64,000 nt of DNA, from contig JAFXHF010000015.1 of NCBI GenBank assembly GCA_017536545.1, positions 62,001 through 126,000 on the forward strand. Direction: 5' to 3'. This document shows, piece by piece, positions 36,154 through 44,465 of the stretch; the first letter of the stretch is position 1, and every line of letters begins with the position of its first letter. Made by a program: the position numbers and the translations under genes. The notes below the pieces were generated by a model. The model was not told the DNA's origin. It saw only the letters and a list, made by a program, of their open reading frames with translations, and ran no database searches. This DNA comes from a bacterium. GTDB taxonomy: Bacteria; Cyanobacteriota; Vampirovibrionia; Gastranaerophilales; Gastranaerophilaceae.

Positions 36154-36708
36154 ATGAAAAAGATAATTTGTTTAATAGCATTAGCAGTAGCTTTTGTTGG
36201 TGTACCTTGTTTTGCGGCTCCTGGAGGACATCACGGAGGTGGCCATGGAGGTCATCATGGCGGAGGGATGAGGGGCCCAGGTGGACATGGTGGAGGAAGA
36301 CCTGCAATGCATGGGCATGTTTCTCATGGGCACAGACCTGGAGGACCTTCAATGGGACACAGACCACCTATGCATGCTGGAGGGGGGCATAGACCTCCTC
36401 ATCATCACGTAGGTCATCATCACAGGCCACTACCACCGCCAATTTACAGACCATACAGACCTTATATAAGACCTTATTATCCTTATTACTATTCTTCTGT
36501 GTATCCATATTACACGTCTTATTCTTATTATCCAGCAACAACTTATGTTTATGATCCAATTTTAACAACTCCAGTTGTGACAACACCTGTTTCCACTGCT
36601 GTAAATGGAGTTGTTGTTACAGATCCATATTTAAAAGTTAATACTGCAGCAAACGTTATCAATGCGGCAGCTAATGTTGCTACAATGGTTCGCTACTGGA
36701 CTTGGTAG
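36154..36708 (+). CDS. Secreted His/Gly/Tyr/Pro-rich low-complexity protein
   Basis: AAAGGAGAATT precedes the ATG. Residues 1-21 are a signal peptide with cleavage near CFA-AP. Residues 22-90 are a Gly/His-rich run (GGHHGGGHGGHHGGG, HGHVSHGHRPGG), residues 95-135 a Tyr/Pro-rich run (YRPYRPYIRPYYPYYY). The composition suggests metal binding and an extended, possibly surface-attached or assembly-forming protein. The C-terminal 45 residues are Val/Thr/Ala-rich and may fold. The stop overlaps a G+C-rich region with a repeated CTCGGCCGGAC. Function unknown. Confidence 0.72.
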   Translation: MKKIICLIALAVAFVGVPCFAAPGGHHGGGHGGHHGGGMRGPGGHGGGRPAMHGHVSHGHRPGGPSMGHRPPMHAGGGHRPPHHHVGHHHRPLPPPIYRPYRPYIRPYYPYYYSSVYPYYTSYSYYPATTYVYDPILTTPVVTTPVSTAVNGVVVTDPYLKVNTAANVINAAANVATMVRYWTW

Positions 36709-36711
36709 GTC

Positions 36712-36796
36712 CTCGGCCGGACGGTGCAATATGCCACTAACGGCTGGTAAAAATTTTAAGGCAAACGTGCTCCGCAGGGTTTTTACTCGGCCGGAC
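36712..36796 (+). repeat. Direct repeat of CTCGGCCGGAC in a G+C-rich segment
   Basis: CTCGGCCGGAC occurs at 36712-36722 and 36786-36796, 74 bases apart, in an otherwise AT-rich genome. A stem GTAAAAA/TTTTTAC (36747-36786) lies between. The 340-base gap from 36709 to 37048 holds this segment, two terminators and a candidate small RNA, and no gene. Confidence 0.6.
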
Positions 36797-36822
36797 GTGG
36801 CAGGGGTAAATATTATGCATCT

Positions 36823-36850
36823 AAATCTCATCTATTTAGATGAGATTTTT
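36823..36850 (+). terminator. Rho-independent terminator
   Basis: AAATCTCATCTA (36823-36834) pairs with TAGATGAGATTT (36837-36848), followed by TT. It would end the transcript of the His/Gly-rich gene together with the G+C-rich segment. Confidence 0.8.
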
Positions 36851-36900
36851 AGTGTTTTGCTAAAGAAAAATTTTTACTTGTCGATACAGAGAATATAGAT

Positions 36901-36968
36901 ATGAAAAACGAAAGTTTTTCATACCTCCTCCCCAAGTCTGGTAGCCGTTCTTTTTGAAACGGCTTTTT
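36901..36968 (+). ncRNA. Candidate small RNA with two hairpins around an unpaired CCTCC tract
   Basis: A perfect nine-base-pair hairpin with a GAAA tetraloop (ATGAAAAAC/GTTTTTCAT, 36901-36922) is followed by unpaired ACCTCCTCCCCAAGTCTGG (36923-36941) and by a terminator hairpin AGCCGTT/AACGGCT (36942-36963) with a run of T. The middle tract resembles an anti-Shine-Dalgarno sequence. The layout, hairpin then pyrimidine-rich single strand then terminator, is like cyanobacterial Yfr1-type RNAs, although the exact motif differs. TATAGA near 36894-36899 could be the -10. No gene overlaps it. Confidence 0.5.
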
Positions 36969-36992
36969 TTTATGTCAAAAATTTATCGTAAT

Positions 36993-37027
36993 AAAAAACT
37001 CTGAGATATTTTCTCAGAGTTTTTTTA
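36993..37027. terminator. Bidirectional Rho-independent terminator
   Basis: AACTCTGAGA (36997-37006) pairs with TCTCAGAGTT (37012-37021), flanked by A-run and T-run. It ends prs on the minus strand and serves as a second stop on the plus strand. Confidence 0.87.
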
Positions 37028-37048
37028 TTATATATTTACTGTTTATCC

Positions 37049-38068
37049 CTAGCCTACTTGCATTTCTTTTTCAAAACCGAACAATGAACTTACAGATTCA
37101 TCATCGTGAATTCTTGAAATTGCTTGAGCAAGTAATGGAGCAACTGAAACCTGTTTAATATTTGATGGCATTTTGCTCATATCAAGTGGAATTGTGTTAG
37201 TAACGATACATTGAGTGATAGGAGCTGAACCTAATCTTTCAACTGCTGGGCCAGAGAATACTGGGTGAGTTGCACCAACGTAAATTTCTTTTGCACCTTT
37301 TGATTTTAGAAGTTTAGCCGCTTCACAAATTGTACCAGCTGTATCAATGATATCGTCAAACATCAAACAAACTTTGCCTTCAACATCCCCGATAACGTTA
37401 GTTGCGATAGCTTCATTGTGTTTATCACGTCTTTTATCAATAATTGCGATAGGACAATCAAGTTTTTTCGCAAAGTGGCGGGTTCTATTTGCACCACCCA
37501 TATCAGGTGAAACTGCAACCATATCGTCTGGATCAATGTTTAAACTTTTAATATAATTTACGATAACGTTTGTTGCAAAGATGTGGTCTACTAGTATATT
37601 AAAGAAACCTTGAATTTGACCTGTGTGTAAATCCATAGCAAGTACTCTGTCAGCACCTGCAGTTGTTAATAGGTCTGCAACAAGTTTTGCTGTAATTGCT
37701 TCACGACCAGATGTTTTTCTATCTTGTCTAGCGTAACCATAGTAAGGTATTACGGCAGTGATAGTTTTAGCACTTGCACGTTTAAACGCATCGATAATAA
37801 TTAATAATTCCATTAAGTTTTCGTTTACAGGATTACATACAGGTTGGATGATAAATACATCATCACCACGAACACTTTCTTTTACTTGAACATAAAGTTC
37901 ACCATCTGCAAAATTTTTAATGACCATTGGACCAACTGTTGTACCTAAATAATCTGCGATTTCTTGAGCTAGTTTAGGGTTTGAACGGCCTGAGAATAGC
38001 TTGATATCGTGAGTTGGGTTAATTGCTCTTTCTAGTTGGGTATAAGTCATTTCTTCGATTGCAGTCAT
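37049..38068 (-). CDS. prs: Ribose-phosphate pyrophosphokinase
   Basis: The 339-residue enzyme (MTAIEEMTYTQLER start) has AAGGA nine bases upstream; the longer frame to 38263 runs through a terminator and promoter and is not coding. Signatures are FSGRSNPKLAQEIA, QPVCNPVNENLMELLIIID, MDLHTGQIQGFF, DKRRD, and the PRPP-binding loop CLMFDDIIDTAGTI. It makes PRPP from ribose-5-phosphate and ATP for purine, pyrimidine, histidine, tryptophan and NAD synthesis. It is monocistronic, with promoter at 38106-38134 and a terminator at 36993. Confidence 0.97.
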   Translation of the reverse strand: MTAIEEMTYTQLERAINPTHDIKLFSGRSNPKLAQEIADYLGTTVGPMVIKNFADGELYVQVKESVRGDDVFIIQPVCNPVNENLMELLIIIDAFKRASAKTITAVIPYYGYARQDRKTSGREAITAKLVADLLTTAGADRVLAMDLHTGQIQGFFNILVDHIFATNVIVNYIKSLNIDPDDMVAVSPDMGGANRTRHFAKKLDCPIAIIDKRRDKHNEAIATNVIGDVEGKVCLMFDDIIDTAGTICEAAKLLKSKGAKEIYVGATHPVFSGPAVERLGSAPITQCIVTNTIPLDMSKMPSNIKQVSVAPLLAQAISRIHDDESVSSLFGFEKEMQVG

Positions 38069-38105
38069 ATTCTTAATCCTTTCTACGTAAAAGTCAGCAT
38101 GGTCT

Positions 38106-38134
38106 ATTATAAATCTGATTGATTTTAACCACAA
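38106..38134 (-). promoter_or_regulatory. Promoter of prs: TTGTGG-N17-TATAAT
   Basis: On the minus strand a consensus TATAAT (38106-38111) is preceded by TTGTGG (38129-38134) at a 17-base spacing, 38 bases upstream of the prs ATG. Confidence 0.65.
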
Positions 38135-38186
38135 TATTTTTTTAAGTTTTGTTATAATAAAACTCCTAAAAAAATAATTTGTTAGT

Positions 38187-38220
38187 AAAAAAGATGGACT
38201 TAATATTAAATCCATCTTTT
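38187..38220 (-). terminator. Rho-independent terminator of the aquaporin gene
   Basis: AAAAGATGGA (38189-38198) pairs with TCCATCTTTT (38211-38220); on the minus strand a run of T follows. Confidence 0.87.
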
Positions 38221-38243
38221 CCCTTTCTTTAAATAAAAACTTA

Positions 38244-38882
38244 CTAGTCTTCTTTAACAACAAGTTTATATGTTAAAGCAGCAAGTGCTCCTGCAACCAA
38301 GTTTGTTGCAATAGTGATGAGGATAGAACCTAGGCATGCTGATTTTAGCATCCATAGTCCTAATGCAACTGCAGGGTTAAATGCACCAAAGCAAAGAACT
38401 CCGCCTGCAACAAACGCACCAACCATTACAGTTGAACCGATAGCTAAACCGTAATAAGAATTTCCAGCTGTTGCTTTTGATGTTGCAGTCATAAGTACAA
38501 CATAGCACAGAGCGTAAGTGAATAAGAATTCACCAATAATTAAAGCCATTAAACCAAATGGGCAACCAGCTTCAACTTCAGGGCTTGCAGTGAAATACAT
38601 TACAAGACCAGCTGCTGCTGCACCGCCCAAGAATTGTGCAATCCAGTATTGTGCGATTTGAGACCAAGACAATGCACCACGAACTGCTGCAGCTAGAGAT
38701 ACTGCTGGGTTGTAGTGTCCTCCAGAAACAAAACCACCTGCATAAACCATTACCATCAATACAAAACCGATAGCTACTTTGTGTGCTGGTAATGCAACTG
38801 GTGCAAATGCAGTTAAACCTACAGTGAACACTAGGAAAAATGTTCCAATAAATTCAACTAAATACTTTCTAAGATGTTCCAT
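38244..38882 (-). CDS. MIP-family aquaporin
   Basis: I start at 38882 (MEHLRKYLVEFIGTFF) because AGGAGG lies nine bases upstream. The 212-residue channel has six membrane helices and the two half-helix motifs: GGHYNPAVS (about 53-61, first NPA) and GAFNPAVALG (about 172-181, second NPA). Length and the GTFFLVF N-terminus fit AqpZ-type water channels rather than the longer GlpF with an Asp after the second NPA. It conducts water, perhaps small solutes, in the cytoplasmic membrane. It is a single-gene unit divergent from the 86-residue gene at 39065. Confidence 0.9.
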   Translation of the reverse strand: MEHLRKYLVEFIGTFFLVFTVGLTAFAPVALPAHKVAIGFVLMVMVYAGGFVSGGHYNPAVSLAAAVRGALSWSQIAQYWIAQFLGGAAAAGLVMYFTASPEVEAGCPFGLMALIIGEFLFTYALCYVVLMTATSKATAGNSYYGLAIGSTVMVGAFVAGGVLCFGAFNPAVALGLWMLKSACLGSILITIATNLVAGALAALTYKLVVKED

Positions 38883-39064
38883 AATACATAACCTCCTATA
38901 TAAACACCGAACTAATATTAGCATAATATAAACTTCAATTCAATCTGTAAATTGTTTTGTTGGATAATATTTATTAATTGTATTTTTTATTTACATTTAC
39001 TCCCCGCAAATTTATTTTTGTTCGGTTTTATATTATATTAAGGAATAATATTAAAGGAGTCGAA

Positions 39065-39325
39065 ATGAAATTAAATAGTATTACCCCATCTATAACAAAA
39101 GATGTTAGTTTAGATACTCTAGCCAAAAAAGCTCAAGAAATAGCAGACTCTGTTGTGCAAGATTATGTTGGCGTTCGAACAACTCCAAAAGTGTCTGCAG
39201 CTCGAGTTAACTTAGAATTAAATGCTGAAAGTATGTCCCCAAATGAATACATTGCTGCAAGAAGTTATATTGCAGGGTTAGAAATGGAGGAACTTATAGC
39301 TTCAGAAATGAAGATGTTTAAGTAA
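39065..39325 (+). CDS. Small hypothetical helical protein
   Basis: The ATG at 39065 (MKLNSITPSITKDVSL) has AAAGGAG upstream; the longer frame from 38978 covers promoter-like sequence. The 86-residue product is amphipathic and helical, with Thr-Val-Pro-containing middle (VGVRTTPKVSAARVNLELN) and a C-terminal helix rich in Met/Glu. It has no signal peptide or membrane segment. It is followed by a strong bidirectional terminator. Function unknown. Confidence 0.65.
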   Translation: MKLNSITPSITKDVSLDTLAKKAQEIADSVVQDYVGVRTTPKVSAARVNLELNAESMSPNEYIAARSYIAGLEMEELIASEMKMFK

Positions 39326-39337
39326 TTATTTATAAAT

Positions 39338-39374
39338 AAAAGGGGCGGTTTCAATTTTTGAAACCGCCCCTTTT
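39338..39374. terminator. Bidirectional Rho-independent terminator
   Basis: AAAAGGGGCGGTTTCAA pairs perfectly with TTGAAACCGCCCCTTTT (39338-39354 with 39358-39374). It lies between convergent genes ending at 39325 and 39386 and gives T-runs on both strands. Confidence 0.95.
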
Positions 39375-39385
39375 GCTTTTGTTAA

Positions 39386-41839
39386 TTATTCATTTACCTT
39401 TTCTTCTGCACGAGTAGGGATTCTCATACCGTAGAAAGATCTAATAACAAAGATTAACGCAATTACTAGGAACACTGCACCAACGATTGGAGCAATTTTT
39501 CTAAATGATTCGTTGATTGCAATTTCCATTGCTAACAAACCAAATAGAGTTGTGAACTTAATAATTGGGTTCATTGCAACTGAAGAAGTATCTTTGAATG
39601 GGTCACCAACAGTATCACCAACAACTGTTGCTTCATGAAGAGGTGTACCTTTTTCTTTCAAGTCAACTTCGACAATTTTCTTAGCGTTATCCCAGCATCC
39701 GCCAGCGTTAGCCATAAATACAGCTTGGAATAAACCAAATACTGCAATAGCAATCAAGTAGCTTACGAAGAATGATACAGCTAATTGAGATTTTTCGCCT
39801 GGAGCTGATAAACAAGCTAGAGCTAATGCAAATGTAAATAATGCGATAAAGATATTTACCATACCTTTTTGAGCATATTGAGTACAAATTTTTACAACTT
39901 CTTTTGAATTTGCAACGTTTGCACTTTTTTCATCTGCATCACCTAATTTGATATTTTCTTTAATATATTCAACAGCTTGGTATGCACCTGTTGTTACAGC
40001 TTGCATAGAAGCACCAGAGAACCAGTAAATTACTGCACCACCAGTTAGTAAACCTAACAATGTGTATGGGTTAAGTAAGTTCAAGATTGATTCTGGTTGA
40101 ATACCTAAAGTGTTTTGGATAACCAAGATTAGTGAGAAAATCATAGTTGTAGCACCAACAACTGCTGTACCAATAAGAACTGGTTTAGAAGTTGCTTTGA
40201 ATGTGTTACCTGCACCATCATTTTCTTCTAAGTATTGTTTAGCATTATCAAAGTCAGCATCGAAGCCGTATTGTTCTTTGATTTGACCTTTAACATCTGG
40301 GATTTCTTCAATTAAAGATAATTCATATACTGATTGAGCGTTATCTGTAACTGGACCATATGAGTCAACAGCAATTGTTACAGGACCCATACCTAAGAAA
40401 CCGAAAGCTACCAAGCCGAAAGCGAATACTGACGGATAAATCATTAAGCCTTCTTCTCCAGATGGGATGAAAGTACTTGCAACATAAGCTAACGCCATAA
40501 GTAATACGATTACCATGCCAATCCAGAAACCAGAGTAGTTACCAGATACAATACCTGATAGAATTGTTAAAGATGAACCACCTTCTCTAGAGGCAGTAAC
40601 AACTTCTTCTGTGTGTTTAGCTTTTGGTGAAGTGAATATCTTAGTAAATTCTGGGATTAGGGCAGCACCTAAAGTACCGCAAGAAATGATACAAGATAAT
40701 ACTAGCCAAATATTATTACCCATATCGCTTAATAACCAGTAGCTTACGCCAAATGTCATAGCGATAGATAGGATAGATGTAATCCATACAAGTCTTGTTA
40801 ATGGAGCTTCAAAGTCAAATTTTTCTACACGTGGAGCGTATACAAATCTGTCCCAAAGTCCGTTAATCCAGTATGCAACTACTGAAGTTACAATCATTAA
40901 GAATCTCATAACGAAAATCCAAGCTAATAATTGAACTTGATTTTCTTGACCCATAACAGCCAATAAAATGAAACTAACTAAAGCAACACCAGTTACACCA
41001 TAAGTTTCAAAACCATCAGCAGTTGGCCCGATAGAGTCGCCTGCGTTATCACCAGTACAGTCAGCGATTACACCTGGGTTACGAGGATCGTCTTCTTTAA
41101 TACCAAATTGGATTTTCATTAAGTCTGAACCGATATCAGCGATTTTTGTGAAGATACCACCAGCTACACGAAGAGCTGAAGCACCTAAAGATTCACCGAT
41201 TGCAAAACCAATGAAGCATGCTCCTGCAATTTCACCAGGAACGAATAAAAGGATTGTAAGCATCATGATAAGTTCAACTGATACTAACAATACACCAATA
41301 CTCATACCAGCTTTTAGAGGAATGTTCATTGTATTTAATGGGTTACCTTTTAATGCTGCGAATGCAGTTCTAGAGTTTGCTAGAGTATTCATTCTGATAC
41401 CAAACCAAGCAACAGCATAAGAACCTAAAATACCGATTACAGACCAAGCTAAAATTGTTAATACACCTTTAGCTCCCATGTGGTTTAGGTATCCAAAGTA
41501 AAATGCGATACATAAACCGATTAAAACTTCTAAAACTAAAAGGAATTTACCTTGTTGTACCAAGTAAGTTTTACAAGTTTCAAAAATTGTATTACCAACA
41601 TTGTTCATTACTTCATGAACATCTAATTTTTTGATTTTTAAGAACTCAACAAGTCCAAAAATCAAGCCAGCTACAGAAATTCCAAGTCCAATTAAAAGTA
41701 GCGTATAGCTATCTTTGGAAATCGATTGGATGCTAGGAACAACTAAGTCAGCCTCACTTGCAAAAGCAGGTGAAATACCAAGAATCATTATTGCAAATAT
41801 TGCTAATAATGTCATTGGTGAAACAAACTTTTTAATCAT
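39386..41839 (-). CDS. hppA: Membrane-bound ion-translocating pyrophosphatase
   Basis: The 817-residue, about 16-helix protein hydrolyses pyrophosphate and pumps H+ or Na+. Signatures include VGAGLF-like glycine-rich segments, DDPRNPGVIADCTGDNAGD (about 250-268, PPi/Mg site), GPTADGFETYGVTG, and late motifs ANAGGCWDNAKK and GDTVGDPFKDTSSVA. The diagnostic K+-dependence site reads GNTFKATSKP: Lys where K+-dependent enzymes have Ala, and Thr three residues on, the pattern of K+-independent H+ pumps (family knowledge). AAGGAGAG precedes the ATG. It is monocistronic. It is longer than plant and bacterial averages (670-770). Confidence 0.95.
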   Translation of the reverse strand: MIKKFVSPMTLLAIFAIMILGISPAFASEADLVVPSIQSISKDSYTLLLIGLGISVAGLIFGLVEFLKIKKLDVHEVMNNVGNTIFETCKTYLVQQGKFLLVLEVLIGLCIAFYFGYLNHMGAKGVLTILAWSVIGILGSYAVAWFGIRMNTLANSRTAFAALKGNPLNTMNIPLKAGMSIGVLLVSVELIMMLTILLFVPGEIAGACFIGFAIGESLGASALRVAGGIFTKIADIGSDLMKIQFGIKEDDPRNPGVIADCTGDNAGDSIGPTADGFETYGVTGVALVSFILLAVMGQENQVQLLAWIFVMRFLMIVTSVVAYWINGLWDRFVYAPRVEKFDFEAPLTRLVWITSILSIAMTFGVSYWLLSDMGNNIWLVLSCIISCGTLGAALIPEFTKIFTSPKAKHTEEVVTASREGGSSLTILSGIVSGNYSGFWIGMVIVLLMALAYVASTFIPSGEEGLMIYPSVFAFGLVAFGFLGMGPVTIAVDSYGPVTDNAQSVYELSLIEEIPDVKGQIKEQYGFDADFDNAKQYLEENDGAGNTFKATSKPVLIGTAVVGATTMIFSLILVIQNTLGIQPESILNLLNPYTLLGLLTGGAVIYWFSGASMQAVTTGAYQAVEYIKENIKLGDADEKSANVANSKEVVKICTQYAQKGMVNIFIALFTFALALACLSAPGEKSQLAVSFFVSYLIAIAVFGLFQAVFMANAGGCWDNAKKIVEVDLKEKGTPLHEATVVGDTVGDPFKDTSSVAMNPIIKFTTLFGLLAMEIAINESFRKIAPIVGAVFLVIALIFVIRSFYGMRIPTRAEEKVNE

Positions 41840-41983
41840 ATTTTTTGCTCTCCTTTACCAAAAGTTTTTCACACTCTTTTATTCTACTAAATATTAGGCT
41901 TTAAGACAATTTATTTACATTTTGTCATGAAAAAGTTTTGGCATGTTATTTACTATTTATTTTAAATTTGTTATCCTATAGTT

Positions 41984-42346
41984 ATGCGGATAAATGAGAT
42001 TATAAAAAATTTCTTTTTAGTGTTAATAGCCTTTACTATATTAGGTTTGCTTTCAATGGCTCCTGTGGGTAAATATCAAAGGGCGTATAATAAACAACGT
42101 ATGAAATATCGTAATGCTCCTCAAGTACATGTTGATGCTACAGAACGATATGTAGAAGCAATCATGGAAGGAGAAGAAGATACATCTAAGGGTATTAAGG
42201 CAAGAGCTCCTAAAAAATATTATTTGCCTTTCTTTAATCAAGATAAAAGTGCTCAAAAACAGCCAAAATCAAAAATAAGAAAATATGATAAACCTCTCTA
42301 TGTGAGGGATAAGAATAATCCTAAGATATTAAGACCATATAGATAA
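41984..42346 (+). CDS. Membrane-anchored basic hypothetical protein
   Basis: The 120-residue protein has an N-terminal hydrophobic helix (FFLVLIAFTILGLLSMAP, about 10-27) followed by a basic Tyr/Arg/Lys-rich domain (YQRAYNKQRMKYRN, KIRKYDKPLYVRDKNNP). It could be a signal anchor or an uncleaved signal peptide. No ribosome binding site is clear, but TTGGCA-N17-TTTAAA upstream (41938-41966) may be its promoter. A terminator follows at 42359. Function unknown. Confidence 0.65.
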   Translation: MRINEIIKNFFLVLIAFTILGLLSMAPVGKYQRAYNKQRMKYRNAPQVHVDATERYVEAIMEGEEDTSKGIKARAPKKYYLPFFNQDKSAQKQPKSKIRKYDKPLYVRDKNNPKILRPYR

Positions 42347-42358
42347 ATTATTTTTAGT

Positions 42359-42381
42359 AGCATGGTTTCTCATGCTTTTTT
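42359..42381 (+). terminator. Rho-independent terminator
   Basis: AGCATG and CATGCT form a six-base-pair stem with a GTTTCT loop followed by a T-run, 12 bases after the preceding stop codon. Confidence 0.8.
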
Positions 42382-42506
42382 CTATTTATCTACCCTGAAT
42401 ACTTTAATAGGTTGAGAAAGTTTTCATCCTTTTAAATGATGTTTAAATTGTTGAATATTATAGAATAGAAATGTAGAAAAACGAAGTAGAAGAATTGGGT
42501 AGGTTA

Positions 42507-43331
42507 ATGGAACAAGGTTTTGATTTTTCTTCATATAACAACATAAAGCGTATGTCGGAAGATGAGCTTGTTGCTTTGTGGGAAAAATATCTTGCAGACA
42601 AATCAAATAAACAAGCAAGAGATGCTTTGATTGTTCAATATATTTATCTTGTAAGATATGCTGTTGGACGTGTTAAGGTTTCATTACCTGTGACAATTTC
42701 TATTGAAGATATTGCGGGTTATGGTGTTGAAGGTTTGATAAACGCTATTGAACGTTTCTCACCTCAAAAAAATACTAGATTTGAAACATACGCTCTTATT
42801 AGAGTTCGTGGTGCAATATTAGACAGAATTCGTTCTGAAGATTTCTTACCAAGAAGTGTAAGAAAGAAAATTAAAGATATTAAACAAGCTGCTGAGTTTC
42901 TAAAACAAGAATATGGCAGAACTCCTACAACTACAGAAATTGCTAATTATCTAGAAATGGATCCAGATAAAGTAAATCAAATCATGTCAGAAGACGTAGT
43001 TGTAACATCGATTTATGAAAAACGTGGATCATCTGAAGATAGTATGGAAATTATTGATACTATTGAGGATTCAAATAAATTAAATCCACAAGAACAGATG
43101 GAAGAAAAGAATGTTAAATCAGATTTGCAACGAGCATTACAACGCCTTCCTGAGCGTGAAAGAGTTTTGATGGTCTTGTACTATCAAGAAAACATGACAA
43201 TGAAAGAAATTGGCGAAACATTATCAATGTCAGAATCAAGAGTTTGTCAGTTACATGCTCAGGCGATTATGAAGCTTAAAAACATTCTTAACGAAAATCG
43301 TTCATCACGACTTCAACAAGCTATTGTTTAG
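42507..43331 (+). CDS. FliA/WhiG-type RNA polymerase sigma factor
   Basis: The ATG at 42507 (MEQGFDFSSYNN) is preferred to a TTG 12 bases upstream; GGGTAGG lies before it. The 274-residue protein shows region 2 (DALIVQYIYLVRYAVGRV, EDIAGYGVEGLINAIERF, TRFETYALIRVRGAILDRIR), region 3 (RSVRKKIKDIKQAAEFLKQEYGRTPT in pieces) and region 4 with a helix-turn-helix (MTMKEIGETLSMSESRVCQLH). It is of the sigma-28 group, which controls motility, envelope or developmental genes; no flagellar gene is in the window, so its regulon is unknown. It is followed by the pseudopilin gene 24 bases on, possibly co-transcribed. Confidence 0.92.
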   Translation: MEQGFDFSSYNNIKRMSEDELVALWEKYLADKSNKQARDALIVQYIYLVRYAVGRVKVSLPVTISIEDIAGYGVEGLINAIERFSPQKNTRFETYALIRVRGAILDRIRSEDFLPRSVRKKIKDIKQAAEFLKQEYGRTPTTTEIANYLEMDPDKVNQIMSEDVVVTSIYEKRGSSEDSMEIIDTIEDSNKLNPQEQMEEKNVKSDLQRALQRLPERERVLMVLYYQENMTMKEIGETLSMSESRVCQLHAQAIMKLKNILNENRSSRLQQAIV

Positions 43332-43355
43332 TTATACTTTAGGAGAGGGTAAATA

Positions 43356-44147
43356 ATGTTGAAACGCAAGGATAGTCGAGTCTTTTTGGGGTTCTCTAAA
43401 AGATTTTTTAGATTTGGTTTTACATTGGCGGAAGTATTAATTACCCTAGGGATTATTGGTGTTGTTGCAGCAATGACTATTCCGAATTTGATTGCGAATA
43501 CTAAAGCACATACTTATCGTTCTCAGTTTAAGAAAACAATATCTACTCTATCTCAAGCTGCACGTCTTTCTCAGGCACAGTATGGTTTTGATTATGCAGG
43601 TGTTGATTTTAAATGCGGAACAAATCCTCCAAAGGATCATCCAGAATCAAATATGACGGTATGTGCATTGCTAAATGGTTCACTAACTGGAGCGACATAT
43701 TTTGCAAATCTTTCTGATATAAAAGACAAGAATGGTAAGAAATACTCTGTTACCCCTGGGTATTTTATGCAAGCGGGGCCAGGAAGAACTGTAGATGCTC
43801 TTCAGGCTTATTTACTGGCTGATGGTACAATTGTTGCAATTTCAAAGCGTTTAGGTATTCAAGGAATCTGCTCTCTTCCTGTTGGTTATTCACTTCAGGA
43901 ACGTGGTTATGATGATCTGCCTGAAATGTATATGTCTGATTGTTGGGGTTTGATAGATGTTAATGGAGCATCTTTACCAAATAAAGAGGTAACTTGTTCT
44001 TCTGGTTCACAAGAAATTACATCTACAAATTGTATTGTAAAAAATGATGCAAAACATATGACAGATGTTTTTCCTGTGAGATTTCATGATGGAATTGTAG
44101 AGCCAGCCTCTGCCGCTGCTCGATATGTTCTAAAAACTGCAAAATAA
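43356..44147 (+). CDS. Prepilin-like protein (type IV pilin / pseudopilin)
   Basis: GGAGAGGG precedes the ATG. The 21-residue leader ends in the prepilin peptidase site G21|F22: FGFTLAEVLITLGIIGVVAAM, with Glu at position +5 of the mature protein and a 20-residue hydrophobic helix. The next segment, FKKTISTLSQAARLSQ, continues the pilin helix. The C-terminal domain has several cysteines (KCG, VCALL, GICSL, DCWG, TCSSG) likely to form disulphides. It belongs to the large pseudopilin family of this lineage; a pilus or secretion role is likely, but no other machinery is adjacent. Confidence 0.88.
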   Translation: MLKRKDSRVFLGFSKRFFRFGFTLAEVLITLGIIGVVAAMTIPNLIANTKAHTYRSQFKKTISTLSQAARLSQAQYGFDYAGVDFKCGTNPPKDHPESNMTVCALLNGSLTGATYFANLSDIKDKNGKKYSVTPGYFMQAGPGRTVDALQAYLLADGTIVAISKRLGIQGICSLPVGYSLQERGYDDLPEMYMSDCWGLIDVNGASLPNKEVTCSSGSQEITSTNCIVKNDAKHMTDVFPVRFHDGIVEPASAAARYVLKTAK

Positions 44148-44155
44148 AAAATAAG

Positions 44156-44401
44156 TTAATCTAAAAGTTCGTACAATGTAGAAGATTCTTGTATGCTAAC
44201 GTTTCCTGTTGGAACTTTGAGGATTTTTGCTTTTACAGTTCTATTTGCGTATTCAATCGTAATGATGTCGTTTTCTTTGACTTGTTTTGCAGCTTTTGCT
44301 GGATTGCCATTAATAAGTACTCTACCCATATCAGAAACTTCATTGGCAACAGTTCTGCGTTTTATAAGTCTTGAAACTTTTAAAAATTTGTCTAATCTCA
44401 T
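44156..44401 (-). CDS. rqcP: S4-domain RNA-binding protein RqcP
   Basis: The 81-residue protein begins MRLDKFLKVSRLIKRR, nearly identical in pattern to B. subtilis YabO/RqcP, and continues VLINGNPAKAAKQVKENDIITIEY, the S4 fold. RqcP binds the 50S subunit with RqcH and helps poly-alanine tailing in bacterial ribosome-associated quality control, and Hsp15-like proteins recycle stalled subunits. The gene ends nine bases from the convergent pseudopilin gene. Assignment rests on length and motif similarity. Confidence 0.85.
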   Translation of the reverse strand: MRLDKFLKVSRLIKRRTVANEVSDMGRVLINGNPAKAAKQVKENDIITIEYANRTVKAKILKVPTGNVSIQESSTLYELLD

Positions 44402-44465
44402 AGTCTTTATTTTAGCACATATTTGAATTTTATGTTATAATTTCCTCAAGGGAGATGTATCTAAT

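Noticed and set aside
36662-36898. Plus-strand frame reading through the G+C-rich repeat region
   Set aside because: It overlaps the end of the His/Gly-rich gene, a terminator and the small-RNA region; no ribosome binding site or codon bias supports it.
37049-38263. Longer prs start at 38263
   Set aside because: The extra part runs through the prs promoter and the aquaporin terminator, and the ATG at 38068 has a good ribosome binding site.
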